A program made the position numbers and the translations under genes. A stretch of 64,000 bases of DNA, taken from positions 7,254,001 through 7,318,000 of the forward strand of contig NZ_RDTE01000003.1 in assembly GCF_004125265.1 (NCBI RefSeq), read 5' to 3'. The notes beneath the pieces were generated by a model. The model did no database searches, was not told the origin of the DNA, and was given only the letters and a program-made list of their open reading frames with translations. Origin of the DNA: Streptomyces lydicus (GTDB lineage: Bacteria > Actinomycetota > Actinomycetes > Streptomycetales > Streptomycetaceae). This document shows, one piece after another, positions 1 through 8,891 of this stretch; the first letter of the stretch is position 1; each line of letters opens with the position of its first letter.

Positions 1-1
1 G

Positions 2-985
2 GTCCGCTACGCCCGCGACGCGTTCGAGGGCCTGCGCCTGATGGACGCCCTGATCGCCGTCAAGCGCGGCGTGCCCGGCGCCACCCTCCCCGAACTCAAG
101 CAGCGCCGGGTGCCCAAGCGCGATACGGCGGTGCTGGAGGTCGAGGAGCCCGAGGGCGCGGTGCGCTCCGACGTCGCCATCGACAACCCGGTCCCCGAGC
201 CGCCGTTCTGGGGAACCCGCGTCGTCAAGGGCATCCAGCTCGCCGACTACGCGTCCTGGCTGGACGAGGGCGCCCTCTTCAAGGGGCAGTGGGGCCTCAA
301 GCAGGCCCGCACCGGAGACGGCCCGACGTACGAGGAGCTGGTGGAGACCGAGGGACGCCCCCGGCTGCGCGGCTGGCTCGACAAGCTCCAGACCGAGAAC
401 CTGCTGGAAGCCGCCGTCGTGCACGGCTACTTCCCGTGTGTGTCCAAGGGCGAGGACCTGATCCTGCTGCACGAGGACGGCACCGAGCGCACCCGCTTCA
501 CCTTCCCCCGCCAGCGCCGCGGCCGCCGCCTGTGCCTGGCCGACTACTTCCGCCCCGAGGAGACCGGGGAGAGGGACGTCGTCGGGCTCCAGGTCGTCAC
601 GGTCGGCTCCAGGATCGGCGGCGCCACCGCCGAACTCTTCGAGGCCAACTCCTACCGCGACTACCTCGAACTCCACGGCCTGTCCGTCCAGTTGGCCGAA
701 GCCCTCGCCGAGTACTGGCACGCCAGGGTCCGCGCCGAGCTCGGCTTCGCGGGCGAGGACCCGGCCGACGTCGAGGACATGTTCGCGCTCAAGTACCGCG
801 GCGCGCGCTTCTCGCTGGGCTACGGCGCCTGCCCCGACCTGGAGGACCGCGCCAAGATCGCCGACCTGCTGCGGCCGGAGCGGATCGGTGTGGAGCTCTC
901 CGAGGAGTTCCAGCTGCACCCCGAGCAGTCCACCGACGCCATCGTCATCCACCACCCGGAGGCGAAGTACTTCAACGCGCGGTAG
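2..985 (+). CDS. metH: Cobalamin-dependent methionine synthase, C-terminal part (5' truncated by window edge)
   Basis: Only the last 327 or so residues are present; the frame is open from base 2 and the true start lies outside the window. The segment covers the end of the cobalamin-binding module and the AdoMet-dependent reactivation domain. Recognisable blocks are VRYARDAFEGLRLMDALIAVK at the edge (first residues), the RIGGATAELFEANSYRDYLE block and the C-terminal RGARFSLGYGACPDLEDR block that binds AdoMet, followed by LHPEQSTDAIVIHHPEA. The enzyme moves a methyl group from 5-methyltetrahydrofolate to homocysteine via cobalamin in the cytosol. The C-terminus ends normally at TAG, so the gene is not broken at this end. 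Family assignment is secure from the reactivation-domain motifs; the N-terminal domains cannot be judged. Confidence 0.95.
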   Translation, partial: VRYARDAFEGLRLMDALIAVKRGVPGATLPELKQRRVPKRDTAVLEVEEPEGAVRSDVAIDNPVPEPPFWGTRVVKGIQLADYASWLDEGALFKGQWGLKQARTGDGPTYEELVETEGRPRLRGWLDKLQTENLLEAAVVHGYFPCVSKGEDLILLHEDGTERTRFTFPRQRRGRRLCLADYFRPEETGERDVVGLQVVTVGSRIGGATAELFEANSYRDYLELHGLSVQLAEALAEYWHARVRAELGFAGEDPADVEDMFALKYRGARFSLGYGACPDLEDRAKIADLLRPERIGVELSEEFQLHPEQSTDAIVIHHPEAKYFNAR

Positions 986-1223
986 CGGGCCACCCCGAAG
1001 CGGACCCGGAGGCCGGGGAGCGCTACTGGGGGCGCCGTGACACTCGGTAATTCTGCGTGCGCGGGTCAGGGCCGGCCCCGGAACGGCCCTGACCTCGGTC
1101 ACCACGCATTCCGGCCCGTACCGTCGTACACTTATCGGTCCGGTAGTGGCCGGTCGTTTCCCCAGCCGGGGAGGGCGACCGGCCCTTTCGTCCCTTCGGG
1201 GACGTCGCAACGGAGGTGGATGG

Positions 1224-1937
1224 ATGACCAGCAGCATCCCCGCAGTCGGCACCCGAACGGCCGAAGCCGCGACCCTCCAAGCCGTATTCCTCGATCTGGA
1301 CGGCACGCTCGTCGACACCGAGGGATTCTGGTGGGAGGCGGAGGCGGAGGTCTTTGCCGAGCTCGGCCACATCCTCGACGACACCCACCGCGAGGTCGTG
1401 GTCGGCGGCCCGATGACCCGCAGCGCCGGGTATCTGATTCAGGCCACCGGTGTCGACATCACCCTGACCGAGCTCAGTGTGCTGCTCAACGCCGCCTTCC
1501 TGGCCCGGATCGGGCGTGGCGTCCCCCTGATGCCGGGCGCCCGCCGCCTGCTGGCCGAGCTGGCCGCCCATGAGGTGCCCACCGCCCTGGTCTCCGCCTC
1601 GCACCGCGCCATCGTGGACCGGATGCTGCACTCCCTGGGCCCGGAGAACTTCCGGCTGACCCTCGCGGGCGACGACCTGGAGCGCACCAAACCGCACCCG
1701 GACCCGTATCTGACGGCCGCCGCGCGCCTGGGAGCCGACCCGGCGTGCTGCGCGGTCATCGAGGACACCCTGACCGGGGTGAGTGCGGGGGAGGCCGCGG
1801 GCTGCCCGGTCGTCGCGGTGCCCTCGGTGACGCCGATCCCGCCGGCCGCCGGCCGTACGGTGGTGCCCTCGCTGGAAGAAGTGGATCTCCCATTTCTCCG
1901 TACGCTCATCACGGAAAGCCGGGGATCCGTGCACTGA
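1224..1937 (+). CDS. HAD-family hydrolase (beta-phosphoglucomutase/phosphatase-like)
   Basis: A 237-residue cytosolic haloacid dehalogenase-fold phosphatase. The nucleophile motif FLDLDGTLVDTE lies near residue 25, motif II is the ALVSAS stretch, motif III is the KPHPDPY lysine, and motif IV is VIEDTLTGVSAGEAAG, the normal order for the subfamily with an alpha-helical cap after motif I. I chose the ATG at 1224 because GGAGG sits about 7 bases upstream; a longer in-frame opening from 1146 has no ribosome site. A TACACT hexamer at 1127-1132 could be its -10. The substrate cannot be deduced; relatives act on sugar phosphates or phosphoglycolate. It lies alone, downstream of metH and 363 bases before the peptide-binding lipoproteins. 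Confidence 0.9.
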   Translation: MTSSIPAVGTRTAEAATLQAVFLDLDGTLVDTEGFWWEAEAEVFAELGHILDDTHREVVVGGPMTRSAGYLIQATGVDITLTELSVLLNAAFLARIGRGVPLMPGARRLLAELAAHEVPTALVSASHRAIVDRMLHSLGPENFRLTLAGDDLERTKPHPDPYLTAAARLGADPACCAVIEDTLTGVSAGEAAGCPVVAVPSVTPIPPAAGRTVVPSLEEVDLPFLRTLITESRGSVH

Positions 1938-2300
1938 GCGTGCGCCGGAGAATGCCGCTCAGAACCGAGGGGAGCGGCCCGCTCATTTTCCGTGACGAAT
2001 GCGATGACCGAATTCCGGCCTCACCGCGTTCCCTTGAGCGCGTGACGTTTCTCACGTGCCGGGCCGTCGACAGGGGGGCCCTTGGGTGTTCCAGAGGGGC
2101 TGACGGGGGGTTCGGGCGGGGGTAAGTGTCCGGATTGGTGGAGCAACGCGCGAATCGTTCCACCGTCCGGATATCGATCGCCCGCCCGCCGTTATCCGGA
2201 GCCCATATCGAATCAACTCCTTTGTGTCTGAGAGTGGCTGGCCGTTCCTACTAATGTCGACGCGAGCAACACCTCTGCGCTGATAAGGAACCTGCCGACG
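1938..2300. other. 363-bp gene-free stretch upstream of the tandem peptide-binding lipoproteins
   Basis: No convincing coding region here. It holds a short CGTGA/TCACG hairpin near 2040-2056, and a longer imperfect one (GGTGGA ... TCCACC, about 2135-2166). The last 100 bases are relatively AT-rich and probably carry the promoter of the lipoprotein pair; TACTAATGT at about 2250 resembles a -10 but no matching -35 is clear. Confidence 0.4.
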
Positions 2301-3908
2301 ATGAATCGCAAGACCCTGGTGCTGCCGGCGCTGGCCGGTCTCCTCGCCCCCGTTCTCGCAGCCTGTGGCAGCACGGACGGCGCGGGCGAAGGCGGCGATC
2401 CGATCGTCGTGGGCGTCCCCACCGTGATCGAGGCGACCAAGGCGGCGCCCGCGCCGCTCGACCCGGCGCAGGCCTACGACGTCGATGCGTGGAACATGCT
2501 GCGCGGCACCCTCCAGACGCTGATGCGACTGCCCAGGACCGGCACCGCGCCGGTGCCCGAGGCGGCCGAATCCTGCGGGTTCCGCGACACCCAGAACGAG
2601 CAGTACCGCTGCACCCTGCGCAGCGGTCTGAAGTTCTCCAACGGGCACGCCCTGACGGCACAGGACGTCAAGTTCTCCCTCGACCGCATGCGGACCATCA
2701 ACAACACCAACGGTCCGGTCGCGCTGCTCGACGACATCGACAAGGTCGAGACGCCCAACGACAAGGAGGTGGTCTTCCACCTCCGCAAGCCGGACGCCAC
2801 CTTCCCGCAGAAGCTCGCCACCCCCGCCGCGGCCATCGTCGACAGCGAGGTGTACCCCAAGGGCCGCCTCTACAGCGGCTTCGACGTGGTCGGCTCCGGC
2901 CCGTACACGCTGAAGACGGAGCGCAAGAACAACCGCATCACCAAGGCCACCTTCACCAAGAACCCCACCTACAAGGGCGGGGTGAAGGTGAAGAGCGACA
3001 AGGTCGAGATGCGCTTCTACGCCGACTCCACGGCCACGGAGCAGGCGCTGCGCAAGGGTGGGGTCGATCTGATGTACCGCGGGCTGTCGCCCGACCAGAT
3101 CAAGGGCCTGCAGAACTCCCAGGACAAGCACGTCATGATCCAGGAGATGCCGGGGCAGGAGATCCGCTACCTGGCCTTCAACACCAAGGACCCGGCCGTC
3201 TCCAACAAGGCCGTGCGGAAGGCGATGGCGCAGATCGTCAACCGCTCGGAGCTGGTGCGCGACGTCTACTCCTACACCGGCGACCCGCTCTACTCGATGG
3301 TTCCCACCGGCCTCACCGGCCACATCAACTCGTTCTTCACCAAGTACGGGAACCCCAGCGCGACCGCCGCCCGTAAGACGCTGCAGCAGGCGAACATCTC
3401 CACCCCGGTGAAGTTCACCCTCGCGTACACCACGAACCACTACGGCTCCAGCACCGCCAAGGAAGCTCGTGCGCTGCAGAGCCAGCTCAACAGCACCAAG
3501 CTGTTCGACGTCAGCGTCAAGGGCGTCGACAGCTGGCAGCAGTACCGGACCGACGCCCTGCACGGCAAGTACAGCGTCTACAACATGGGCTGGTTCGCGG
3601 ACATCCCCGACCCGGACAACTACATCGCGCCGTTCATCGGCAAGCAGAACTTCCTCGGCTCCCCGTACCGCAACCCCAAGATCGAGTCGCAGCTGATCCC
3701 GGACAGCCGGCAGCAGAGCGACCGCAACGCCGCCGCGGCCAACTTCAAGCAGGCGCAGGACCTCATCGCCGACGACGTACCGCTCCTCCCGCTGTGGCAG
3801 GGCAAGCAGTACGTGGTCGCCCGCGATGACGTCACCGGCATCGAGTGGGCGCTCAACTCCTCCTCGTCGCTGCAGATCTGGGAGCTCGGCCGCGGCGTCG
3901 CCGACTGA
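2301..3908 (+). CDS. ABC transporter substrate-binding lipoprotein, family 5 (peptide/oligopeptide type)
   Basis: A 535-residue extracytoplasmic solute receptor of the DppA/OppA (SBP_bac_5) family. The N-terminus MNRKTLVLPALAGLLAPVLA is a lipoprotein signal and Cys22 in LAAC is the lipidation site. Family hallmarks are the GLKFSNGHALTAQDVKFSLDR block (about residues 110-130), VGSGPYTL, and the C-terminal DVPLLPLWQGKQ stretch. AAGGAA upstream of the ATG is a reasonable ribosome site. The next gene is a paralogue 89 bases downstream, so the two are likely co-transcribed. There is no permease or ATPase gene beside them, so the receptor must share a transporter encoded elsewhere or act as a sensor. 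Ligand is unknown; peptides are the usual cargo of the family. Confidence 0.92.
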   Translation: MNRKTLVLPALAGLLAPVLAACGSTDGAGEGGDPIVVGVPTVIEATKAAPAPLDPAQAYDVDAWNMLRGTLQTLMRLPRTGTAPVPEAAESCGFRDTQNEQYRCTLRSGLKFSNGHALTAQDVKFSLDRMRTINNTNGPVALLDDIDKVETPNDKEVVFHLRKPDATFPQKLATPAAAIVDSEVYPKGRLYSGFDVVGSGPYTLKTERKNNRITKATFTKNPTYKGGVKVKSDKVEMRFYADSTATEQALRKGGVDLMYRGLSPDQIKGLQNSQDKHVMIQEMPGQEIRYLAFNTKDPAVSNKAVRKAMAQIVNRSELVRDVYSYTGDPLYSMVPTGLTGHINSFFTKYGNPSATAARKTLQQANISTPVKFTLAYTTNHYGSSTAKEARALQSQLNSTKLFDVSVKGVDSWQQYRTDALHGKYSVYNMGWFADIPDPDNYIAPFIGKQNFLGSPYRNPKIESQLIPDSRQQSDRNAAAANFKQAQDLIADDVPLLPLWQGKQYVVARDDVTGIEWALNSSSSLQIWELGRGVAD

Positions 3909-3997
3909 GCCCGCCGATCCGGCCGATGCAGTACACCCCCGCCACGGCCTCCCCGCCGCGGCCCGACAGGCACCACCCAGAACGTGAGGACCGTTTA

Positions 3998-5596
3998 GTG
4001 AGGAAGCGTGACCAGTGGCTGGCCGCACCGATCGGAGCCGGGCTGGCCACAGCCCTGCTCGCGGTCGCCGGGTGCGGCACGGACGACTCGGGGGCGGCCG
4101 GCACCGGCGAGCCCGTGGTCATGGGAATGACGGACAAGGTCCAGTCCACCGACCCGGCCTCCGGCTACGAGCCGGGATCGTGGCTGTTGTTCAACAACGT
4201 CTTCCAGTCCCTGCTGAGCTTCCCCAAGGGAAGCACCACCCCCGAGCCGGAGGCCGCCGAACGCTGCGGCTTCACCGACGGCGCCAGCAAGGTCTACCGC
4301 TGCACCCTCAAGGACGGCCTCAAGTTCAGCAACGGTGACCCGCTGACCTCCAAGGACGTCAAGTACTCCTTCGACCGCACCCGGCGCATCAAGGACCGCA
4401 GCGGCCCCGCCGTGATGTTCTCCGCGCTCGACACGGTCGAGGCACCGGACGCCAAAACCGTGATCTTCCGGCTGAAGTCGCCCGACGCGACCTTCCCGAT
4501 GAAGATAGCCTCCGGCGCCGGCTCGATCGTCGACCACGCCGACTACCCCGCCGACCGGTTGCGCACCGACGGCAAGGCCACCGGCTCCGGTGTCTACACC
4601 CTCAAGGAGTACAGCTCCCAGAAGGCCGTCTTCGGCGTCAACGGCTCGTACAAGGGTCCCGCCAAGGTCAAGAACTCCGGGATGACCGTGAAGTTCTTCG
4701 ACCGCCCCGACAAGCTCAAGACGGCAGTCGAGAAGGGCGATGTCGATGTCGCCTACCGCGGCCTGTCCATGAAGGACATCGCGGCGCTCGACAACGCCTC
4801 GCTGAAGCAGCAGCACGGCACCCAGGTCGTCGAGGGCGCCAGCGCCGAGGTCATGCACCTGGTCTTCAACCTCAAGGACCCGGTCGCCGGCAAACTGGGC
4901 GTCCGCAAGGCGATCGCCTACCTCCTGGACCGCTCGACCCTGGTCCGGGACGTCTACCGGCGCACCGCGGTGCCGCTGTACTCGATCGTCCCGGCCGGCA
5001 TCACCGGCCACAGCACCTCCTTCTTCAACACCTACGGCGACAGCCCGAAGCCCGCGAAGGCGAAGGACGCGCTGCGCCAGGCCGGCTACAACGGCAAGGT
5101 GCCGCTCACGCTGTGGGCCACCCCCGACCGCTTCGGCCCCGGCACCGTCCCGGCCTTCGAGGAGATCGCCCAACAGCTCAACGCCAGCGGCCTCTTCGAC
5201 GCCAAGGTGCGCACCCTGCCCACCAAGGAGTACGAGCAGGGCGTGGCCGCCGGCCGGTTCGGTGTCTACGTCAAGGGCTGGATCCCCGACTATCCGGACC
5301 CCGACAACTTCACCGCGCCGTTCTTCGGCAAGGACAGTGTGGTGGCCAACCACTACAGCTCGCCCACCATCACCGGGCACCTGCTGCCCAAGACGGCCGA
5401 CCAGCCGGACCGGGGCGCCACCAAGGCCCAGTTCCGGCAGCTGCAGGACATCGTCGCGCAGGACGTGCCGATGATCCCGCTCTGGCAGGGCAAGCAGTAC
5501 GCGGTGGCCCGCGAGGGCGTCTCCGGCCTGGAATGGACCCTGGACCCCTCGACCGTCTTCCGGTTCTGGGAGATCAGCAAGCCGACTCAGGCCTGA
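3998..5596 (+). CDS. ABC transporter substrate-binding lipoprotein, family 5 (paralogue of the preceding gene)
   Basis: A 532-residue peptide-type solute receptor, clearly a tandem paralogue of the upstream gene: both carry CGF...YRCTL, GLKFSNG, KPDATFP/SPDATFP, a TGH(I/S)NSFF/TSFF block, and the DVPLLPLWQGKQY/DVPMIPLWQGKQY end. The start chosen is GTG at 3998, giving the signal VRKRDQWLAAPIGAGLATAL with lipobox VAGC (Cys26). The frame is open further upstream to 3845, but that part overlaps the previous gene and has no signal peptide. It is followed by a very strong hairpin terminator. No transport partners are adjacent, so its cargo is unassigned. Confidence 0.92.
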   Translation: MRKRDQWLAAPIGAGLATALLAVAGCGTDDSGAAGTGEPVVMGMTDKVQSTDPASGYEPGSWLLFNNVFQSLLSFPKGSTTPEPEAAERCGFTDGASKVYRCTLKDGLKFSNGDPLTSKDVKYSFDRTRRIKDRSGPAVMFSALDTVEAPDAKTVIFRLKSPDATFPMKIASGAGSIVDHADYPADRLRTDGKATGSGVYTLKEYSSQKAVFGVNGSYKGPAKVKNSGMTVKFFDRPDKLKTAVEKGDVDVAYRGLSMKDIAALDNASLKQQHGTQVVEGASAEVMHLVFNLKDPVAGKLGVRKAIAYLLDRSTLVRDVYRRTAVPLYSIVPAGITGHSTSFFNTYGDSPKPAKAKDALRQAGYNGKVPLTLWATPDRFGPGTVPAFEEIAQQLNASGLFDAKVRTLPTKEYEQGVAAGRFGVYVKGWIPDYPDPDNFTAPFFGKDSVVANHYSSPTITGHLLPKTADQPDRGATKAQFRQLQDIVAQDVPMIPLWQGKQYAVAREGVSGLEWTLDPSTVFRFWEISKPTQA

Positions 5597-5610
5597 CCTG
5601 ACCTGTCACA

Positions 5611-5658
5611 CGGCGGCGGGGCCGGCCCGGGAATCTCCCCGGGCCGGCCCCGCCGCCG
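5611..5658. terminator. Bidirectional hairpin terminator between convergent genes
   Basis: A perfect 21-bp inverted repeat (arms 5611-5631 and 5638-5658, beginning CGGCGGCGGGGCC) around a 6-base loop. It sits between the second lipoprotein gene and the convergent response-regulator gene and can serve both strands. Confidence 0.8.
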
Positions 5659-5689
5659 TCCGTCTGCCAGGCCGTCAGGAACCCGCCGG

Positions 5690-6361
5690 CTACTGGGCGC
5701 CGGGGCGCACCAGCCCGCTCTCGTACGCGTACACCGCCGCCTGCACCCGGTCGCGCAGCCCCAGCTTCGTCAGCACATGTCCCACATGCGTCTTCACCGT
5801 CGTCTCGCTCACGAACAGGTCCGCGGCGATCTCCGCATTCGACAACCCGCGCGCCACCAGCTTCAGCACCTCCACCTCGCGTTCGGTGAGGGTGTGCAGG
5901 GTGTCCGGCACCGGCTCCTCGCCCGAGGGCAGATGCCCGGCGTACTTGTCCAGCAGCCGGCGCGTGATGCTCGGCGCGAGCATCGCCTCGCCGCCCGCCA
6001 CCACCCGGATCGCCTGCACCAGCTCATGGGCCGGCGCGTCCTTGAGCAGGAAGCCGCTCGCCCCCGCCCGCAGCGCCTCGACGACATACTCGTCCAGATC
6101 GAACGTCGTCAGCACCAGCACCTTCGCCGGCCCGTCTTTCGCCGGCCCGGTGATCTGCCGGGTCGCCTCGACGCCGTCCATCCGGGGCATCCGGATGTCC
6201 ATCAGCACCACATCGGGCTGCAGCGCCCGCACCTGTTCCAGCGCCTGCAGACCGTCACCGGCCTCCCCGACCACCGCCAGGTCCTGCTCCGCCTCCAGAA
6301 TCATCCGGAATCCCGTACGCAGCAGGGGCTGGTCGTCGACCAGCAGGACGCGGATGGCCAC
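5690..6361 (-). CDS. LuxR/NarL-family two-component response regulator (orphan)
   Basis: A 223-residue DNA-binding response regulator. The receiver domain (residues 1-120) has the acidic pocket VDD at 8-10, the phospho-acceptor Asp55 in VLMDIRMPRMDG, a switch Thr in LTTF and the conserved Lys in LLKDAP. The C-terminal NarL-type helix-turn-helix is LTEREVEVLKLVARGLSNAEIA followed by LFVSETTVKTHV. GTG at 6361 was chosen because AAGGAGAG lies just upstream; the longer frame to 6643 overlaps the nuclease gene on the same strand. No histidine kinase gene is adjacent, so its partner is elsewhere. Target genes are unknown. Confidence 0.93.
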   Translation of the reverse strand: MAIRVLLVDDQPLLRTGFRMILEAEQDLAVVGEAGDGLQALEQVRALQPDVVLMDIRMPRMDGVEATRQITGPAKDGPAKVLVLTTFDLDEYVVEALRAGASGFLLKDAPAHELVQAIRVVAGGEAMLAPSITRRLLDKYAGHLPSGEEPVPDTLHTLTEREVEVLKLVARGLSNAEIAADLFVSETTVKTHVGHVLTKLGLRDRVQAAVYAYESGLVRPGAQ

Positions 6362-6416
6362 GAGCTCTCCTTTGATAGGCCTGTCCGGGCGAACAGCGCC
6401 TGGTAGGGCAACTGCG

Positions 6417-7388
6417 CTAGATCTCCCCCATTCTGCCCTGCGGCACCCCACCGCCCTCCGGCGGGCGGATCTGCAGCGGGTACACCGGGGGAGTGCCGCC
6501 GAATTCCGGACAGTGCGCCTGGTGGTCGCACCAGCCGCACAGCTTCGTCGGCCGCGGCCGCCAGTTGCCGGTCTCCGTCGCCAGCCGGATCGCCTCCCAC
6601 AGCGCCAGCAACTTCCGCTCCACCGCCCGCAGATCGGCCTCACCCGGGTCGTACGTCACCACATCGCCGCTGCCCAGATAGACCAGCTGCAGCCGCCGCG
6701 GCACCACCCCGCGCAGCCGCCACACCACCAGGGCGTAGAACTTCATCTGGAACAGCGCGCCCTCGGCGAACTGCGGCCGCGGCGCCTTGCCGGTCTTGTA
6801 GTCGACGATCCGCACCTCGCCCGTCGGCGCGACATCCACCCGGTCGATGAACCCCCGCAGCCGCAGCCCCGAATCCAGCTCCGTCTCGACATAGAGCTCA
6901 CGCTCCGCCGGCTCCAGCCGCGTCGGATCCTCCAGCGAGAACCACCGCTCCACCAGCGCCTCGGCCTCGGCCAGCCACTGCGCCAGCCGCTCACCCTCCG
7001 CGTCGTCCGCGAACAGCTCCGCCAGCTCCGGCCGCTTGCCCAGCAGCTTCTCCCACTCGCCCGGAACCATCGCCCGCGCCCCGACGGCCGTACGCTCCGC
7101 CGCCGGCGCGTCGAAGAGCCGCTCCAGCACCGCATGCACGACCGTGCCGCGGGTCGCCGCCGGGCTCGGCTTCTCGGGCAGTCTGTCGATCACCCGGAAG
7201 CGGTAGAGCAACGGACACTGCATGAAATCGCTCGCCCGCGACGGCGACAGCGCCACCGGCGGCCGCGGCTGCTCCCCGACCCGCGCTCCCGACCCGGCAG
7301 TCTCACCGCCCGCCCCGGCAGCCTGTGTGCCCGTCCCGGCTTCCCCGCCCTGTGTGCCCGCCCCGGCCTGCTCCGTGCTCCATCCCAT
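6417..7388 (-). CDS. RecB-family exonuclease-like protein (PD-(D/E)XK nuclease)
   Basis: A 323-residue nuclease of the Cas4/RecB-AddB C-terminal superfamily. Residues 1-50 are a Gly/Ala/Thr-rich low-complexity head. The nuclease core follows: SRASDFMQCPLLYRFR, GTVVHAVLE with the first-motif His, GFIDRVDV with the catalytic Asp, and IVDYKTGK with the D-x-K pair. The end has LCGWCDHQAHCPEFGG; with the Cys in FMQCP this gives four cysteines in the pattern that binds a 4Fe-4S cluster in AddB and Cas4. DNA repair or processing is the likely role. It lies 55 bases upstream of the response-regulator gene on the same strand and diverges from the site-2 protease gene. Confidence 0.88.
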   Translation of the reverse strand: MGWSTEQAGAGTQGGEAGTGTQAAGAGGETAGSGARVGEQPRPPVALSPSRASDFMQCPLLYRFRVIDRLPEKPSPAATRGTVVHAVLERLFDAPAAERTAVGARAMVPGEWEKLLGKRPELAELFADDAEGERLAQWLAEAEALVERWFSLEDPTRLEPAERELYVETELDSGLRLRGFIDRVDVAPTGEVRIVDYKTGKAPRPQFAEGALFQMKFYALVVWRLRGVVPRRLQLVYLGSGDVVTYDPGEADLRAVERKLLALWEAIRLATETGNWRPRPTKLCGWCDHQAHCPEFGGTPPVYPLQIRPPEGGGVPQGRMGEI

Positions 7389-7563
7389 GCCACAAAACCC
7401 TACGGCCCGCCACTGACAGGCGCGGACGGGTCAGCGCCGCAAGGGCCCCGCAGCGGAGCGGGCCGGGGCACTCCGCATACCATCGACCCTGGACCCCTGC
7501 GCCCTGCATGATCGAGATATCAGGCCGAGCAGGGGCGAATGCCGTATTCGATGAGGGGACGCC

Positions 7564-8823
7564 GTGGACGAGAGCGGGAAGTCGCAGGACCCCGAGGAGT
7601 CCGTGCGGCCCCAGCCGCCCGAGCCGCCCGAGGGCGGCAACGGGCCCAAGGCACCCGCGCCGGGCAAGCGGAGGCCCGGGGGCGGCATCCTGATGGGCCG
7701 TCCCTTCGGCGTGCCCGTCTACGTCGCGCCCAGCTGGTTCCTCGTCGCCGCCCTGATCACCTGGGTCTTCGGCGGCCAGCTGGAGCGCGTACTTCCCGAG
7801 CTCGGCGCCGCCCGCTACCTCGTCTCGCTGTTCTTCGCCGTCGCCTTCTACGCCTCGGTGCTCGTCCACGAGCTGGCCCACACCGTGGCCGCGCTCCGCT
7901 TCAAGCTCCCCGTACGGCGCATCCAGCTGCAGTTCTTCGGCGGCGTCTCGGAGATCGAGAAGGAGACCGAGACCCCCGGCAGGGAGTTCGTCCTCGCCTT
8001 CGTCGGCCCGCTGCTCTCCCTCGTCCTCGCCGGGGTCTTCTACGCCGGTATGCAGCTGGTCGAACCCGGCACCGTCCCCGGTGTCCTGCTCGCCGGCCTG
8101 ATGATCTCCAACCTCATCGTCGCGATCTTCAACCTGCTGCCCGGGCTCCCCCTGGACGGCGGCCGGATGCTGCGCGCCGTCGTCTGGAAGATCACCGGCA
8201 AACCCATGAGCGGCACCGTCGCCGCCGCCTGGGTCGGCCGCGCGCTCGCCGTCACCGTCCTCATCGGCCTGCCGCTGCTCACCCACACCGGCGCCCTCGG
8301 TACCGCCCGCCCCGAGATCGGCGGCGCCGACTCGCTCACCGACGCCCTGCTCGCCGCGATCCTCGCCGCGATCATCTGGACCGGCGCCGGCAACAGCCTG
8401 CGCATGGCCCGCCTGCGTGAACGGCTCCCCGACCTCACCGCCCGCACCCTGACCCGGCGCGCCGTCCCCGTCGAGACCGACACCCCGCTCTCCGAGGCGC
8501 TGCGCCGCGCCAACGACGCCGGCGCCCGTGCCCTGGTCGTCGTCGACCGCCAGGGCACCCCCACCGCCCTCGTCCGCGAGGCCGCCATCATCGGCGTCCC
8601 CGACCACCGCCGCCCCTGGGTCGCCGTCGGCACCCTCGCCCAGGACCTCAAGGACGGTATGCGGGTCTCCGCCGAACTCGCCGGCGAGGACCTTCTGGAG
8701 TACCTGCGCGCCACCCCCGCCACCGAATACCTCGTCATCGAGGAGACCGGCGAGATCTACGGCGTCCTGTCCACCGCCGACGTCGAGCGGGCCTTCGTCT
8801 CCGCCATGGCCCGCAAGCCCTGA
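7564..8823 (+). CDS. Site-2 protease family (M50) membrane metalloprotease with C-terminal CBS region
   Basis: A 419-residue polytopic membrane protease. After a charged, Pro-rich head of about 45 residues come several hydrophobic helices. The zinc motif H102-E103-L-A-H106 lies in helix VLVHELAHTVAA, and the third zinc ligand Asp198 is in NLLPGLPLDGGRM, matching the NPDG-type motif of the family. Residues from about 300 on resemble a CBS pair (TDTPLSEALRRANDAGARALVVVD and YLVIEETGEIYGVLS), so it belongs to the SpoIVFB-like CBS group regulated by nucleotide binding. The substrate is unknown; relatives cut membrane-bound anti-sigma factors or pro-sigma factors. GTG at 7564 is the start. Divergent from the RecB-like gene. 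Confidence 0.9.
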   Translation: MDESGKSQDPEESVRPQPPEPPEGGNGPKAPAPGKRRPGGGILMGRPFGVPVYVAPSWFLVAALITWVFGGQLERVLPELGAARYLVSLFFAVAFYASVLVHELAHTVAALRFKLPVRRIQLQFFGGVSEIEKETETPGREFVLAFVGPLLSLVLAGVFYAGMQLVEPGTVPGVLLAGLMISNLIVAIFNLLPGLPLDGGRMLRAVVWKITGKPMSGTVAAAWVGRALAVTVLIGLPLLTHTGALGTARPEIGGADSLTDALLAAILAAIIWTGAGNSLRMARLRERLPDLTARTLTRRAVPVETDTPLSEALRRANDAGARALVVVDRQGTPTALVREAAIIGVPDHRRPWVAVGTLAQDLKDGMRVSAELAGEDLLEYLRATPATEYLVIEETGEIYGVLSTADVERAFVSAMARKP

Positions 8824-8879
8824 CCCCGCGCCGGCCGTCTCCCGGCCGCCCACTGGTCCGCGGCGTCCCGACGGGCCGG

Positions 8880-8885
8880 TAGGCT
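8880..8885 (+). promoter_or_regulatory. Candidate -10 element of a leaderless promoter for trmI
   Basis: TAGGCT lies 6 bases before the ATG of trmI and no ribosome-binding site is visible between, as expected for a leaderless transcript. Confidence 0.6.
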
Positions 8886-8891
8886 GGTCAC

